The notes below the pieces were generated by a model. That model made no database searches. It had not been told where the DNA came from and was given only the letters and a program-made list of their open reading frames with translations. From contig JBFWIF010000028.1 in the NCBI GenBank assembly GCA_050256135.1, positions 1-26,309 on the forward strand: a stretch of 26,309 bases of DNA, written 5' to 3'. A program made the translations under genes and the position numbers. Within the stretch, counting starts at the first letter, position 1, and the number at the start of each line of letters is the position of its first letter. The stretch is from RZYP01 sp050256135. GTDB taxonomy: Bacteria > Bacillota > Negativicutes > Acidaminococcales > Acidaminococcaceae. Shown here piece by piece: positions 13,100-20,112 of this stretch.

Positions 13100-13867
13100 C
13101 TATTTATGCCCGCCTGCTTGCGAACACAGGCAAGTCTCTATCAAATACCAATCGGCTTCTTTATCGACATCCATGCCGATTTCGGCAAATTCCGTTACTA
13201 CAGCTTTGCCGCGAAAACCTAATAATTGTGAAGCTCGTGCTTCAACATCCTTCACTTCCAACCTATGCAGCAAGAATTTCAAAATAAAGGACCAGCCCAG
13301 CCAGCTGCATAGTTTCCAGGGATATTTCCTTTTAGCAAATACTGTTTCCGCTGCTTCCTTGCAGGTTGCCACTATCTCAGGATTTACAAGCAAAATATTA
13401 CCACCCGTAAAAATACCATCCTTTAAAGTAGCATAAGTCCGCTTGCCTAGCGGGAAATCACGCAAGCAGGCACTTTTTGGAATAATTGGATAAAAAACAT
13501 CCGCATCTTGCTTTTTGACTTTTTGCAAAAAATCAGTAACCGCTTCCGCTGTCAAGAGCGGAACATCATCAGTAACAAACAGAACTGGCTTGATAGCTTT
13601 CGTAGCTTTAATAGCAGCCAGTGTATTGTCAAGCATAGTACCCTCTGCCTCAACAATCTGCACCTCTCGCGGTAAATCAATCCCGCTAAGTTCCTTTTTT
13701 GAACCGGAAATAGTAACCCTATTGATTGCATCACAGGCAAGAAGGGCATCAATAATATAGGAAACAAGCGGCCGCCCGTCTAACATGGCTACCGCCCGAT
13801 ATTCCGTACCAGACAGTTTCTTTAACCAGGGACAGGTGCCGCCTGCTAAAATTATGGCATCGTACAT
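13100..13867 (-). CDS. MobA-like NTP transferase domain protein
   Basis: 255 aa. Begins MYDAIILAGGTCPWLKKL, the nucleotide-binding loop of the MobA/GlmU/IspD-type nucleotidyltransferase fold, though the usual Gly-x-x-Arg-Met element is replaced by CPWLKK. The conserved DGRPLVSYIIDALL helix and the metal site FVTDDVPLL follow. A second patch FTGGNILLVNP and the C-terminal IGMDVDKEADWYLIE match the family, where the last Asp pair also binds metal. So it probably transfers a nucleotide to a phosphorylated substrate, but the substrate is unknown; molybdopterin is not indicated by its neighbours. ATG at 13867 has GGGAGGG 12 bases upstream; an in-frame TTG overlapping that site is not a plausible start. 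Lies between a GntR regulator and purR. Confidence 0.78.
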   Translation of the reverse strand: MYDAIILAGGTCPWLKKLSGTEYRAVAMLDGRPLVSYIIDALLACDAINRVTISGSKKELSGIDLPREVQIVEAEGTMLDNTLAAIKATKAIKPVLFVTDDVPLLTAEAVTDFLQKVKKQDADVFYPIIPKSACLRDFPLGKRTYATLKDGIFTGGNILLVNPEIVATCKEAAETVFAKRKYPWKLCSWLGWSFILKFLLHRLEVKDVEARASQLLGFRGKAVVTEFAEIGMDVDKEADWYLIETCLCSQAGGHK

Positions 13868-13891
13868 CTTATAAGATTGCCCTCCCAAATA

Positions 13892-14575
13892 TCAGATCTC
13901 TCTGGATTCCTCTATTGCTTTCAGCAAAGTATGCTCTGCATTTTCCAGATGTTCTCTTACAGCTTTCTGTGCTTTTTCTACATCCCGCTGTGCCATGCTG
14001 TCAACTATTGCCCTATGTTCTTCCAATGTATTAATGAGACGACCTGGATAATGCATGGAACGACCACGCAAAGTTGTAATCTGTTCCCGCAGATTGTTGA
14101 TTATATTGACAAGACGTTCATTGCGGCTGGCTTGGTAAAGAATATCATGAAAAGCCGAATCCGTTTCAACAATTTTATCAATATTATCCTCTTCTATATA
14201 TTGACCAATCTCAACAAGCAAACGCTGCATAGCTTCCAGCTCTTCGTCACTGATGCGTTCCGCAGCAAGCCCTGCTGCCAAAATATCAAGGGCTGTTCTG
14301 ATTTCATAAACCTCAGTAATGTCCTTGATGGAAATATCCGCGACATAAGTACCTCGACGGGGGATCATGACAACAAAACCTTCTAGTTCCAATTTGCGAA
14401 TAGCCTCACGGACTGGAGTTCTGCTTACCCCCATCTCTTCGGCCAACTGAATTTCCATTAACCTTTCGCCTGATTTGAAGATGCCGGTAGTAATAGCCTG
14501 GCGAATTTTCTCACAGACAAGTTCACGCAGTGGTTTGTAACTATCCAACTTAATGGGGCTCAAGTGACCGCTCAT
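13892..14575 (-). CDS. GntR-family transcriptional regulator, FCD (FadR-type) subfamily
   Basis: 227 aa. The N-terminal winged helix-turn-helix is textbook: LVCEKIRQAITTGIFKSGERL, LAEEMGVSRTPVREAIRKL, IPRRGTYVADI (residues 18-80). The all-helical FCD effector domain (about 90-215) shows likely metal-binding residues in DSAFHDILYQ, EEHRAIVD and REHLENAEH, in the positions typical of FCD proteins that bind small organic acids. The effector and targets are unknown; its place in the operon suggests control of this operon or of the adjacent nucleotidyltransferase (inference). The start ATG overlaps the ispE stop (ATGA), and AGGAGG is 8 bases upstream within ispE, so it is translationally coupled to ispE. 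Confidence 0.93.
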   Translation of the reverse strand: MSGHLSPIKLDSYKPLRELVCEKIRQAITTGIFKSGERLMEIQLAEEMGVSRTPVREAIRKLELEGFVVMIPRRGTYVADISIKDITEVYEIRTALDILAAGLAAERISDEELEAMQRLLVEIGQYIEEDNIDKIVETDSAFHDILYQASRNERLVNIINNLREQITTLRGRSMHYPGRLINTLEEHRAIVDSMAQRDVEKAQKAVREHLENAEHTLLKAIEESREI

Positions 14576-15429
14576 AAATCATTCCTCCTCAAGGTTTTTG
14601 TCAATTCTATATCAATAGTAAACTGCTTACTTAGAACTGCCGCAATATGCTTACCGTCAGCCTCCGAATCAACGAAGCAAAAAACTGTCGGTCCGCTGCC
14701 TGACATCAAACTTATTGCAGCACCATTTGCCATCATTGCTTCCTTAATATCATTGATTTCTGAATAAACCTTAGCCGTAACACTTTCCAGGACATTTCCC
14801 ATGCAGGTAATAATCCCCAGTCTATCAGAATTATCTATGGCCTTTTTCATAGCGGTAATATCTGGTCTGGCAACTACATCTTCACTCCTGAAATTTTGGT
14901 AAGCCCAAGCCGTAGAGACAGAAACTTTAGGTTTGGCAAGAACAAGCCACGTTTCAGGCATGTCAGCAAGAGGTTCTAATATTTCACCACGGCCGGTTGC
15001 CGCTGCCGTACCGCCTCTTACGCAGAAAGGAACATCTGAACCCAGCTCAGCTGCCAAAACTTCTAATTCCTCTGCACTTAGTCCCAGCTGCCAATAACGG
15101 TTCAATCCCCGTAATACGGCTGCTGCGTCTGCACTGCCGCCAGCTAGACCTGCTGCTGAAAAAATCCTTTTCCTTATATGAATCTGAACGTTCGGCTTAT
15201 GACAACACTTTTTTGCTAAAAGCATGGCTGCCTTCCAAGCCAGATTATCCTTACCATCCGGAATGTCAGGATTGTCCGTCGTAACAATGATTTCTTCGGC
15301 CGGCAAGAACTCTATTTCATCGGCAAGGGCAATACTCTGCATAACCATATTAACTTCGTGATAACCATCAGAGCGCTTTCCTACAATATCCAGACCCAGA
15401 TTTATTTTGGCAAAAGCCTTTTCCAACAT
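14572..15429 (-). CDS. ispE: 4-diphosphocytidyl-2-C-methyl-D-erythritol kinase
   Basis: Fourth step of the MEP isoprenoid pathway: ATP-dependent phosphorylation of CDP-methylerythritol. GHMP kinase fold, 285 aa. The start reads MLEKAFAKINLGLDIVGKRSDGYHEV, with the family KINL and GYHE motifs. The ATP loop FSAAGLAGGSADAAAVLRGL and the third GHMP motif ISLMSGSGPTVF are intact. The ATG at 15429 is chosen: AGGAG is 7 bases upstream, and an ATG two codons earlier is too close to it. The reading frame is open up to 15519 but those codons lie across the promoter. First gene of the run ispE, gntR, nucleotidyltransferase, purR, ilvA, glmU. Confidence 0.97.
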   Translation of the reverse strand: MLEKAFAKINLGLDIVGKRSDGYHEVNMVMQSIALADEIEFLPAEEIIVTTDNPDIPDGKDNLAWKAAMLLAKKCCHKPNVQIHIRKRIFSAAGLAGGSADAAAVLRGLNRYWQLGLSAEELEVLAAELGSDVPFCVRGGTAAATGRGEILEPLADMPETWLVLAKPKVSVSTAWAYQNFRSEDVVARPDITAMKKAIDNSDRLGIITCMGNVLESVTAKVYSEINDIKEAMMANGAAISLMSGSGPTVFCFVDSEADGKHIAAVLSKQFTIDIELTKTLRRNDL

Positions 15430-15454
15430 AGCCATACTCCTGCGAATAATTTTT

Positions 15455-15479
15455 TTGAATAATGAATACTCATATTCAA
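15455..15479. promoter_or_regulatory. Palindrome over the ispE transcription start (possible operator)
   Basis: TTGAATA at 15455-15461 and TATTCAA at 15473-15479 form a perfect 7-bp dyad with an 11-base centre. It begins at the last base of the -10 box and covers the expected start site. The location suits a repressor, possibly the GntR protein of the same operon; this is inference and AT-rich dyads can be chance. Confidence 0.35.
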
Positions 15480-15508
15480 TTATACAATACATTTTATCCT
15501 TCTGTCCG
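15479..15508 (-). promoter_or_regulatory. Probable promoter of the ispE to glmU operon
   Basis: On the minus strand: CGGACA (15508-15503), 18-base spacer, TATAAT (15484-15479). Perfect -10 box, 4/6 -35 box, about 50 bases before the ispE start. Confidence 0.6.
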
Positions 15509-15608
15509 CTCAGTGGCAAGAAAAAATACGAAATTTTTTCGGATTATTAACAAATTCATACGTATTTTTAGTCAGAAATAATTTCCGGCTTTTCTTTTGC
15601 TCATAGTA

Positions 15609-15617
15609 TGTTAGAAT
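15609..15617 (+). promoter_or_regulatory. Extended -10 promoter of the YitT-family gene
   Basis: TGTTAGAAT (TG, one base, then TAGAAT at 15612-15617), with no good -35 box 17 bases upstream. About 34 bases before the start codon. Confidence 0.4.
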
Positions 15618-15651
15618 ATCCCTAGAAAATACTTAAGGAGGTTTTCAGCAC

Positions 15652-16518
15652 ATGCGAAAACATCTTATATATAATCTTATGACTGCAATAGGCTGTATTC
15701 TGATGGGTATAAGCGTCAATGCTTTCTACATACCACACCAGTTACTAAGCGGAGGTATCAGCGGCATTGCCGTCATGCTCTATTACCTATTCGATTTACC
15801 CATGGGTATCATAACTATTTTAATTAACATCCCTTTATTTTTCCTTGCTTATCGTTACATGGATCGCACATACCCCATAAGAGCACTTTTCGGCATGCTG
15901 GCATTTTCATTTTCACTTGATTTTTTCAGCTTTCTTATTCCCCTGGCACCAATACATGATACACTATTTTCCTGCATCGTCGGCGGTACGCTGACTGGCA
16001 TCGGTGCGGCTTTTCTTTACCGTGTCGGCAGCAGCAGCGGTGGCACAGACATTATTGGCGCTATTTTCAACAAATACTATAGTACAGCTATCAGCACACC
16101 AGGTTTCATCATTAATATTCTTCTGATGAGTATAGCTGCCTTTCTTTTTGGCCTCGAACCAGCACTCTACACCTTGCTTGCTTCCTTCGTCGGTTTCAAA
16201 GTCGCCAACACTTTCACGGATGGCTTCGACTACAAAAAGAACATTATTATTATCAGCAATCAGGCACCTGCAATCGCGCAGGAAATTATTAAAATCGTCG
16301 GACGCGGCGTAACCTTTCTGCACGGCGAAGGAGCTTTTACCCACCAACCCAGGGAAGTGCTCCTTGTGGTGGCGAAACTTACTCAGCTTGCTCAAATCAA
16401 AGGAATTGTCAGCAGCATAGATCCCCATGCCTTTATGATTATTCATGACGTTACCGATGTTATGGGCAAAGGTTTTACAAATATTCCAGCGATGGAAAAG
16501 AAAAAAGAAAAAATATAA
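15652..16518 (+). CDS. YitT-family membrane protein (DUF161 membrane part, DUF2179 C-terminal domain)
   Basis: 288 aa. Five or six membrane helices fill residues 1-190 (for example IYNLMTAIGCILMGISVNAF, ISGIAVMLYYLF, GIITILINIPLFFLAY, IVGGTLTGIGAAFLY, FIINILLMSIAAFLFG). The conserved YitT motifs are present: LLSGGISGIAVML near residue 31 and SSSGGTDIIGAI near 125. A cytosolic DUF2179 domain follows (about 205-280), with GRGVTFLHGEGAFTHQPREVLLVV. Molecular function is not established for the family; transport or signalling across the membrane is assumed. AGGAGG lies 11 bases before ATG. It is a lone plus-strand gene divergent from ispE. The C-terminus is a lysine-rich tail and a perfect hairpin follows 8 bases after the stop. 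Confidence 0.9.
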   Translation: MRKHLIYNLMTAIGCILMGISVNAFYIPHQLLSGGISGIAVMLYYLFDLPMGIITILINIPLFFLAYRYMDRTYPIRALFGMLAFSFSLDFFSFLIPLAPIHDTLFSCIVGGTLTGIGAAFLYRVGSSSGGTDIIGAIFNKYYSTAISTPGFIINILLMSIAAFLFGLEPALYTLLASFVGFKVANTFTDGFDYKKNIIIISNQAPAIAQEIIKIVGRGVTFLHGEGAFTHQPREVLLVVAKLTQLAQIKGIVSSIDPHAFMIIHDVTDVMGKGFTNIPAMEKKKEKI

Positions 16519-16525
16519 TTTTTTT

Positions 16526-16565
16526 CGTAGCTGCGGCGGTTTTGTTCAAAACCGCCGCAGCTACG
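16526..16565 (+). terminator. Long perfect palindrome after the YitT-family gene
   Basis: 19-bp perfect inverted repeat (CGTAGCTGCGGCGGTTTTG and its complement) with a 2-base loop, starting 8 bases after the stop codon. It probably ends or protects the YitT transcript, but the T-run lies before the hairpin (TTTTTTT at 16519-16525) rather than after it, so it is not a standard intrinsic terminator on the plus strand. Confidence 0.6.
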
Positions 16566-16602
16566 CCATTTCCAGCTATTTTTATTTCAAAGGGACTTTT
16601 TG

Positions 16603-16617
16603 TGTCCATGCTGGACA
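16603..16617. promoter_or_regulatory. 15-bp palindrome over the microgene -35 box (possible operator)
   Basis: TGTCCA-TGC-TGGACA, a perfect 6-bp dyad with a 3-base centre whose right arm is the -35 box. The promoter of yabE carries the same layout (TGTCAA-TGT-TTGACA on its coding strand, 19253-19267), 12 of 15 bases identical. Confidence 0.45.
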
Positions 16618-16640
16618 AAATATATCCAGTGTGATATACT
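16612..16640 (+). promoter_or_regulatory. Promoter of the microgene
   Basis: TGGACA (16612-16617), 17-base spacer, TATACT (16635-16640): 5/6 and 5/6 matches to the sigma-A consensus with ideal spacing, 32 bases before the small ORF. Confidence 0.7.
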
Positions 16641-16672
16641 CACTTCATAAGATAGTTAAGGGAGGAATTTAT

Positions 16673-16732
16673 ATGACATTCAAAAAATTCTTAGCGGCAT
16701 TGATCAATACGCATTTTTATCTGGTGCACTGA
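16673..16732 (+). CDS. Possible 19-residue peptide gene (unknown)
   Basis: MTFKKFLAALINTHFYLVH, then TGA. The gene has everything a real unit needs: a good promoter, a strong ribosome site (GGGAGG, 7 bases before ATG) and a terminator 34 bases after the stop, all within about 200 bases between the YitT gene and ksgA. The peptide is hydrophobic with two lysines near the start, so it could be amphipathic and membrane-associated. No cysteine, so not an AgrD-type lactone peptide; no run of one amino acid, so not an obvious attenuation leader, and no plus-strand gene lies downstream to attenuate. I do not recognise the family. The alternative is that the transcript (about 165 bases) acts as a small RNA and the ORF is incidental. 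Confidence 0.45.
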   Translation: MTFKKFLAALINTHFYLVH

Positions 16733-16765
16733 TTCATGAAAAAACAAAAAACAACCAAAGACAAA

Positions 16766-16811
16766 AAATAAAGGACGCAAATCCAAAAACTGGAATTTGC
16801 GTCCTTTATTT
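16766..16811. terminator. Bidirectional terminator between the microgene and ksgA
   Basis: Stem AAATAAAGGACGCAAAT against ATTTGCGTCCTTTATTT, extended by CC/GG with one bulged A, loop AAAAACT. T-rich on both strands after the stem (TTATTTATT on plus, TTTTGTC on minus). On the minus strand it starts at the ksgA stop codon. Confidence 0.88.
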
Positions 16812-17665
16812 TATTTATTGATTCTTTCGAAAGTATTAGTCAAAGCAGCAAATTCTTCCAACGAAAGGGTCTCGCCGCGTCTTTTGCCGTCGATATCTGC
16901 GAAGGCAAGCCATGCTGTTGTCTGCTCGCTATCAATACCCATATTTTTTAAGGCGTTGCTCAGCATTTTTCTTCTTACAGAAAAGGCGGCCTTCACTACC
17001 CTAAAAAACAACTTCTCATCCACGATCTCCACCGGCGGTTCCCGTCTGCGTTTGCAGACTATGACTGCCGATTCTACAGAAGGCGGTGGTATAAAAGATG
17101 CAGGTGGTACCACAAAAGCTATTTCCGGCTCCGTGTAGTATTGAATGGCCACTGATAGTGCTCCATAATCCTTGCCACCAGGTTTTGCAACCATGCGCTC
17201 CGCGACCTCTTTCTGAACCATCGCTACCAGGCGTTCCATCGGCAGCTTCTGTTCCAGTAGGTTGAAAATTATCGGGGTAGTAATATAGTAGGGAAGATTA
17301 GCAACAACTTTGAAGTTTTCCTTGGGCACAGCCTTCCTGATATCAAGCTGCAGAATATCTTCATTAATAATCTCAATATTATCATAACCTGCCAGCGTCT
17401 TAGCCAGGACAGGCAGCAGTCTGCGGTCAAGTTCAACCGCCACAACCTGCGCGCCGGTTTCTGCCAAAGCCTGGGTAAGTGTGCCAATGCCAGGACCTAC
17501 TTCCAGCACTGTATCTTCAGCATCTAATTCTGCTGCTGCAATTATTTTATTAACAATTTGTTCATCCACCAAAAAGTTCTGTCCTAATCTTTTATCAGCA
17601 CGCAGATTGAAAGTTTTCAGAATATGTGCTGTGACATCCTTTTTCGCAATAACCGGTTGTTCCAT
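16811..17665 (-). CDS. ksgA: 16S rRNA (adenine1518-N6/adenine1519-N6) dimethyltransferase
   Basis: RsmA/KsgA dimethylates two adjacent adenines in the 3' hairpin of 16S rRNA late in small-subunit assembly. 284 aa. RLGQNFLVDEQIV is the family N-terminus, VLEVGPGIGTLTQAL the SAM-binding loop, AVELDRRL the acidic ribose contact, NLPYYITTPI the catalytic NLPY motif, and FIPPPSVESAV and AFSVRRKMLSNAL complete the signature. The ATG at 17665 follows the rnmV stop by one base, with GAGGT 5 bases upstream; seven extra in-frame codons upstream lie inside rnmV and are unlikely to be used. The order yabE, rnmV, ksgA is the same as in Bacillus. Confidence 0.98.
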   Translation of the reverse strand: MEQPVIAKKDVTAHILKTFNLRADKRLGQNFLVDEQIVNKIIAAAELDAEDTVLEVGPGIGTLTQALAETGAQVVAVELDRRLLPVLAKTLAGYDNIEIINEDILQLDIRKAVPKENFKVVANLPYYITTPIIFNLLEQKLPMERLVAMVQKEVAERMVAKPGGKDYGALSVAIQYYTEPEIAFVVPPASFIPPPSVESAVIVCKRRREPPVEIVDEKLFFRVVKAAFSVRRKMLSNALKNMGIDSEQTTAWLAFADIDGKRRGETLSLEEFAALTNTFERINK

Positions 17666-17666
17666 T

Positions 17667-18203
17667 TTATACCTCTGTTTGCGCAACTGCCGCCAGAAAC
17701 TCTTCCCGGGTCACGCCATAATTATTTAACCTCACTAAAAACTGCTTGGCATTGGCGTAGCCGATGCCAAGCATTGCCCCGATTTTATCACGGCGCTCTG
17801 CTGCGTCCGCAGAGCCCGAAAGTCCGTAAACAAACAAGTCCCGGTTCGAAAACTCAAACCGGGGCTCGAATTCGTGAAAACGAACCTTGGCCAGGGCTTG
17901 CCTGATTGCCTCTGGCGATGCCTGCTCTATGCCGACATCATTATTAGCCGTTGCATCAAGCTTAGGCACAAAGGCCTGACCTGCCCTGGGGAATCTTTCT
18001 GTCAGAAATTTTCTGATTCGTTCGCCCGCACCATCTGGATCTGTCAGAATGATAATCCCACGTTTTTCATAAGCAGACTGAATATTTTTCAGTGTATAAG
18101 GAGCGAGCGTAAAGCCGCCTGTCTCAATTGTTTCGGCAGCAAGTGCCTTTTTTATGGCAACGGTATCCATTTTGCCCTCAACAACCAATACTTCTTTCAG
18201 CAA
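17667..18203 (-). CDS. rnmV: Ribonuclease M5
   Basis: Toprim-family nuclease that matures the 5S rRNA precursor. 178 aa, typical length. The Toprim motifs are present: VVEGKMDTVAIKKAL (catalytic Glu, residues 7-21) and ILTDPDGAGERIRK (the Asp pair), followed by FVPKLDA. The C-terminal part IGAMLGIGYANAKQFLVRLNNYGVTREEF is the family's DUF4093 region. The start is a TTG at 18203, supported by AGGGGAG 6 bases upstream and by the alignment with other RnmV proteins, which begin M-(I/L)-K-E. 20 bases downstream of yabE. Confidence 0.95.
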   Translation of the reverse strand: MLKEVLVVEGKMDTVAIKKALAAETIETGGFTLAPYTLKNIQSAYEKRGIIILTDPDGAGERIRKFLTERFPRAGQAFVPKLDATANNDVGIEQASPEAIRQALAKVRFHEFEPRFEFSNRDLFVYGLSGSADAAERRDKIGAMLGIGYANAKQFLVRLNNYGVTREEFLAAVAQTEV

Positions 18204-18223
18204 TCTGTTCTCCCCTTTTACAG

Positions 18224-19201
18224 CTACTCAAGAATGTACATTTCCACATTACGGCGTCCAAAATTGATAGCGTCGTAATAACTGTCCATGAATAAATCAA
18301 TACGATTACCGATTATAGCGCCGCCGCAGTCACCTGCAACCGCAAAACCATACCCCGGAATATATACCCTTGTCCCATAAGGAATAACATTCGGGTCAAC
18401 AGCGATTATTCCATGTTTTGGAATAAGACCGATAGAGGTAACACCAGTCCCATCGCCGTCTTCCAACGTATAAGCTGTTGCTTCCATGGTTTTCACCATA
18501 CGATAGCTTACATTTCCCCTCGAAGTCTCTACAGTCTTATTGGTGCCTACAGCAACAATTTGTGACTGCGGTTCCACTGTGATTGTTTCCCCCAGTGCGC
18601 GTTTAACCATTTTGCCATTGATATCAGTATAGCTGACAGCTACAATCTTTTCACCGTCTTTGCCAGCTGCCAACACCTTTTCTTCGCCAAAGTCCAGATG
18701 TGTATCAGGTCTTCGTTCTGTTTCAAATGGTATTGAACGCCTTTCCTCTTCGATTCTAGTATCAGAATCCAGTATGTTGATTTCCATGCCAGGTACCGGT
18801 TTAGCGTCCAAGGACGGATAAACGGTACAGTCCCTATAATCAATATTTAATGCTTGCAATACCTCTTTTACTGTTCCGCGGCCGATTGAATACTCTTTTG
18901 ATTCGCCGGCAACCCATACCTTAATAGGCATGGCGCGTACTACCTTAATTGTCGAACCTTCTTCCAATCTTTTTTTATTCACTACGAAATAGCCATCATT
19001 CTCCGCCAGCGTTATGCCAGCTTCCTTCAATGCACTTTCAGGGCTCATTGCTCTGGTTTCCAGTGTTATCGTTTGTCCATCTGCCAAAATGGAAATCTGT
19101 TTTTTAGCAGCGGCGAAGCCCAGTAAACACAAGGCTAAAATAAGAAAGAACCCTAAGGCAAGCATTTTATAGGGACGGTTAAAGATAGTTTTTTGATCCA
19201 T
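18224..19201 (-). CDS. yabE: YabE-like cell-wall protein: DUF348, G5 and 3D domains
   Basis: Likely an envelope peptidoglycan-active protein of the resuscitation-promoting/stationary-phase type. 325 aa. A membrane anchor or signal helix at about 13-32 (MLALGFFLILALCLLGFAA) is followed by two DUF348 units (about 34-75 and 91-135), a G5 domain (about 175-225, KIVAVSYTDINGKMVKRALG) and a C-terminal 3D domain. The three aspartates of the 3D domain are visible in GIIAVDPNVIPYGTRVYIPG, GDCGGAIIGNRIDLFM; this fold is shared with the MltA lytic transglycosylase catalytic core. Two ATG codons lie side by side; the second (19201) is 6 bases from AGGAGG and is preferred. Has a near-perfect promoter with a dyad over its -35 box. 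First gene of yabE, rnmV, ksgA. Confidence 0.92.
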   Translation of the reverse strand: MDQKTIFNRPYKMLALGFFLILALCLLGFAAAKKQISILADGQTITLETRAMSPESALKEAGITLAENDGYFVVNKKRLEEGSTIKVVRAMPIKVWVAGESKEYSIGRGTVKEVLQALNIDYRDCTVYPSLDAKPVPGMEINILDSDTRIEEERRSIPFETERRPDTHLDFGEEKVLAAGKDGEKIVAVSYTDINGKMVKRALGETITVEPQSQIVAVGTNKTVETSRGNVSYRMVKTMEATAYTLEDGDGTGVTSIGLIPKHGIIAVDPNVIPYGTRVYIPGYGFAVAGDCGGAIIGNRIDLFMDSYYDAINFGRRNVEMYILE

Positions 19202-19228
19202 CATAACCCTCCTTTAAAAATTCAATGA

Positions 19229-19258
19229 ATTATATCACGTGAATTTTTAAAATGTCAA
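19229..19258 (-). promoter_or_regulatory. Consensus promoter of yabE-rnmV-ksgA
   Basis: On the minus strand: TTGACA (19258-19253), 18-base spacer, TATAAT (19234-19229). Both boxes match the sigma-A consensus exactly, 28 bases before the start codon. Upstream, TGACAAA occurs twice (19263-19269 and 19270-19276 on the plus strand). Confidence 0.85.
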
Positions 19259-19267
19259 ACATTGACA
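19253..19267. promoter_or_regulatory. 15-bp palindrome over the yabE -35 box (possible operator)
   Basis: TGTCAA-ACA-TTGACA on the plus strand: perfect 6-bp dyad, 3-base centre, one arm being the -35 box. The same arrangement is found at the microgene promoter (16603-16617). Confidence 0.45.
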
Positions 19268-19294
19268 AATGACAAAACCCTAAAAAATTACAAA

Positions 19295-19322
19295 AACCAC
19301 GAAATTTACTAATTTCGTGGTT
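19295..19322 (-). terminator. Terminator after tatD
   Basis: 12-bp perfect stem (AACCACGAAATT / AATTTCGTGGTT) with a 4-base loop, followed on the minus strand by TTTGTAATTTTTT. It starts 14 bases after the tatD stop and ends the long tmk to tatD operon. Confidence 0.88.
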
Positions 19323-19335
19323 GGTTGTGTAAACG

Positions 19336-20112
19336 TCAAATAATCTTTGTGAAGAGTTTTTTGACGTTTTCCGTGCTTCTTTCAATCAAGGCATCAACGT
19401 CCGTATTCCTCACCAGTGCTGCGTTCTTAGCTACCAGCAAAGTATAAGCAGGGTTGTTTCTTTTGCCTCTGTATGGAACCGGCGTCAGATATGGCGAATC
19501 GGTTTCAAACAAAATCCGATCCTCAGGAACGTACTTCAAAACGCTCCTTACCTTCTCGGCATTCTTAAAAGTAGAACTGCCGCCGAACCCCAGATAGAAG
19601 CCCATTTTTAGCAGTTCTTTGGCGGTTTCCACGGAACCGGAATAGCAGTGGAAAACTCCCCGCAAACCCTTGCCTTCATTATGAAAGATATCCAGCATAT
19701 CGCCATGAGCATCCCTGTCATGGATAATCACCGGCAAATCAACTCTGCGCGCTAAATCAAGCTGTTCAAGGAAACGTTTTTTTTGCAGCTCCCGCGGTGC
19801 ACAGTCATCGTAATAATAGTCCAGGCCGATTTCACCGATCGCGACCACTTTCGGATGTTTGGACCACTCTTCCAACTTCTTCAGATCATCATCCTGCATC
19901 CGCAGAACTTCCTCTGGATGCCAGCCAATAGCGGCATAGACAAAATCATAAGTTTCAGCATAAGTAATGGCTTTCAATGAGGTTTCGTTATCACAGCCGG
20001 GATTAATCATGCCGGCAATCTCTTGCCGTAATTGTGCAAATACTTCTTCTCTATCGGCGTCAAAATAATCGCTGTCCAGATGGGCATGGGAATCAAAAAC
20101 TTTTACAGACAT
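19336..20112 (-). CDS. tatD: TatD-family metal-dependent deoxyribonuclease
   Basis: TIM-barrel hydrolase of the amidohydrolase superfamily with reported 3'-5' DNase activity. 258 aa. Metal ligands are all visible: HAHLD (His9, His11), GEIGLDYYYD (Glu near 93), VIIHDRDAHGD (His near 129), FHCYSG (His near 154) and ETDSPYLTP (Asp near 205), then PYRGKRNNPAY. The ATG immediately follows the metG stop (TAA then ATG), with AAGGTG inside the end of metG; metG-tatD pairing is common in Firmicutes. Equivalent to Bacillus yabD. Confidence 0.96.
   Translation of the reverse strand: MSVKVFDSHAHLDSDYFDADREEVFAQLRQEIAGMINPGCDNETSLKAITYAETYDFVYAAIGWHPEEVLRMQDDDLKKLEEWSKHPKVVAIGEIGLDYYYDDCAPRELQKKRFLEQLDLARRVDLPVIIHDRDAHGDMLDIFHNEGKGLRGVFHCYSGSVETAKELLKMGFYLGFGGSSTFKNAEKVRSVLKYVPEDRILFETDSPYLTPVPYRGKRNNPAYTLLVAKNAALVRNTDVDALIERSTENVKKLFTKII

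Noticed and set aside
15524..15572. Inverted repeat AAAAATACG/CGTATTTTT between ispE and the YitT gene
   Set aside because: Long loop in very AT-rich sequence; no gene ends there and it does not sit on a promoter element.
16736..16771. 11-codon ORF (MKKQKTTKDKK) just after the microgene
   Set aside because: No ribosome site, extreme A content, and it runs into the terminator stem. More likely an A-rich spacer.
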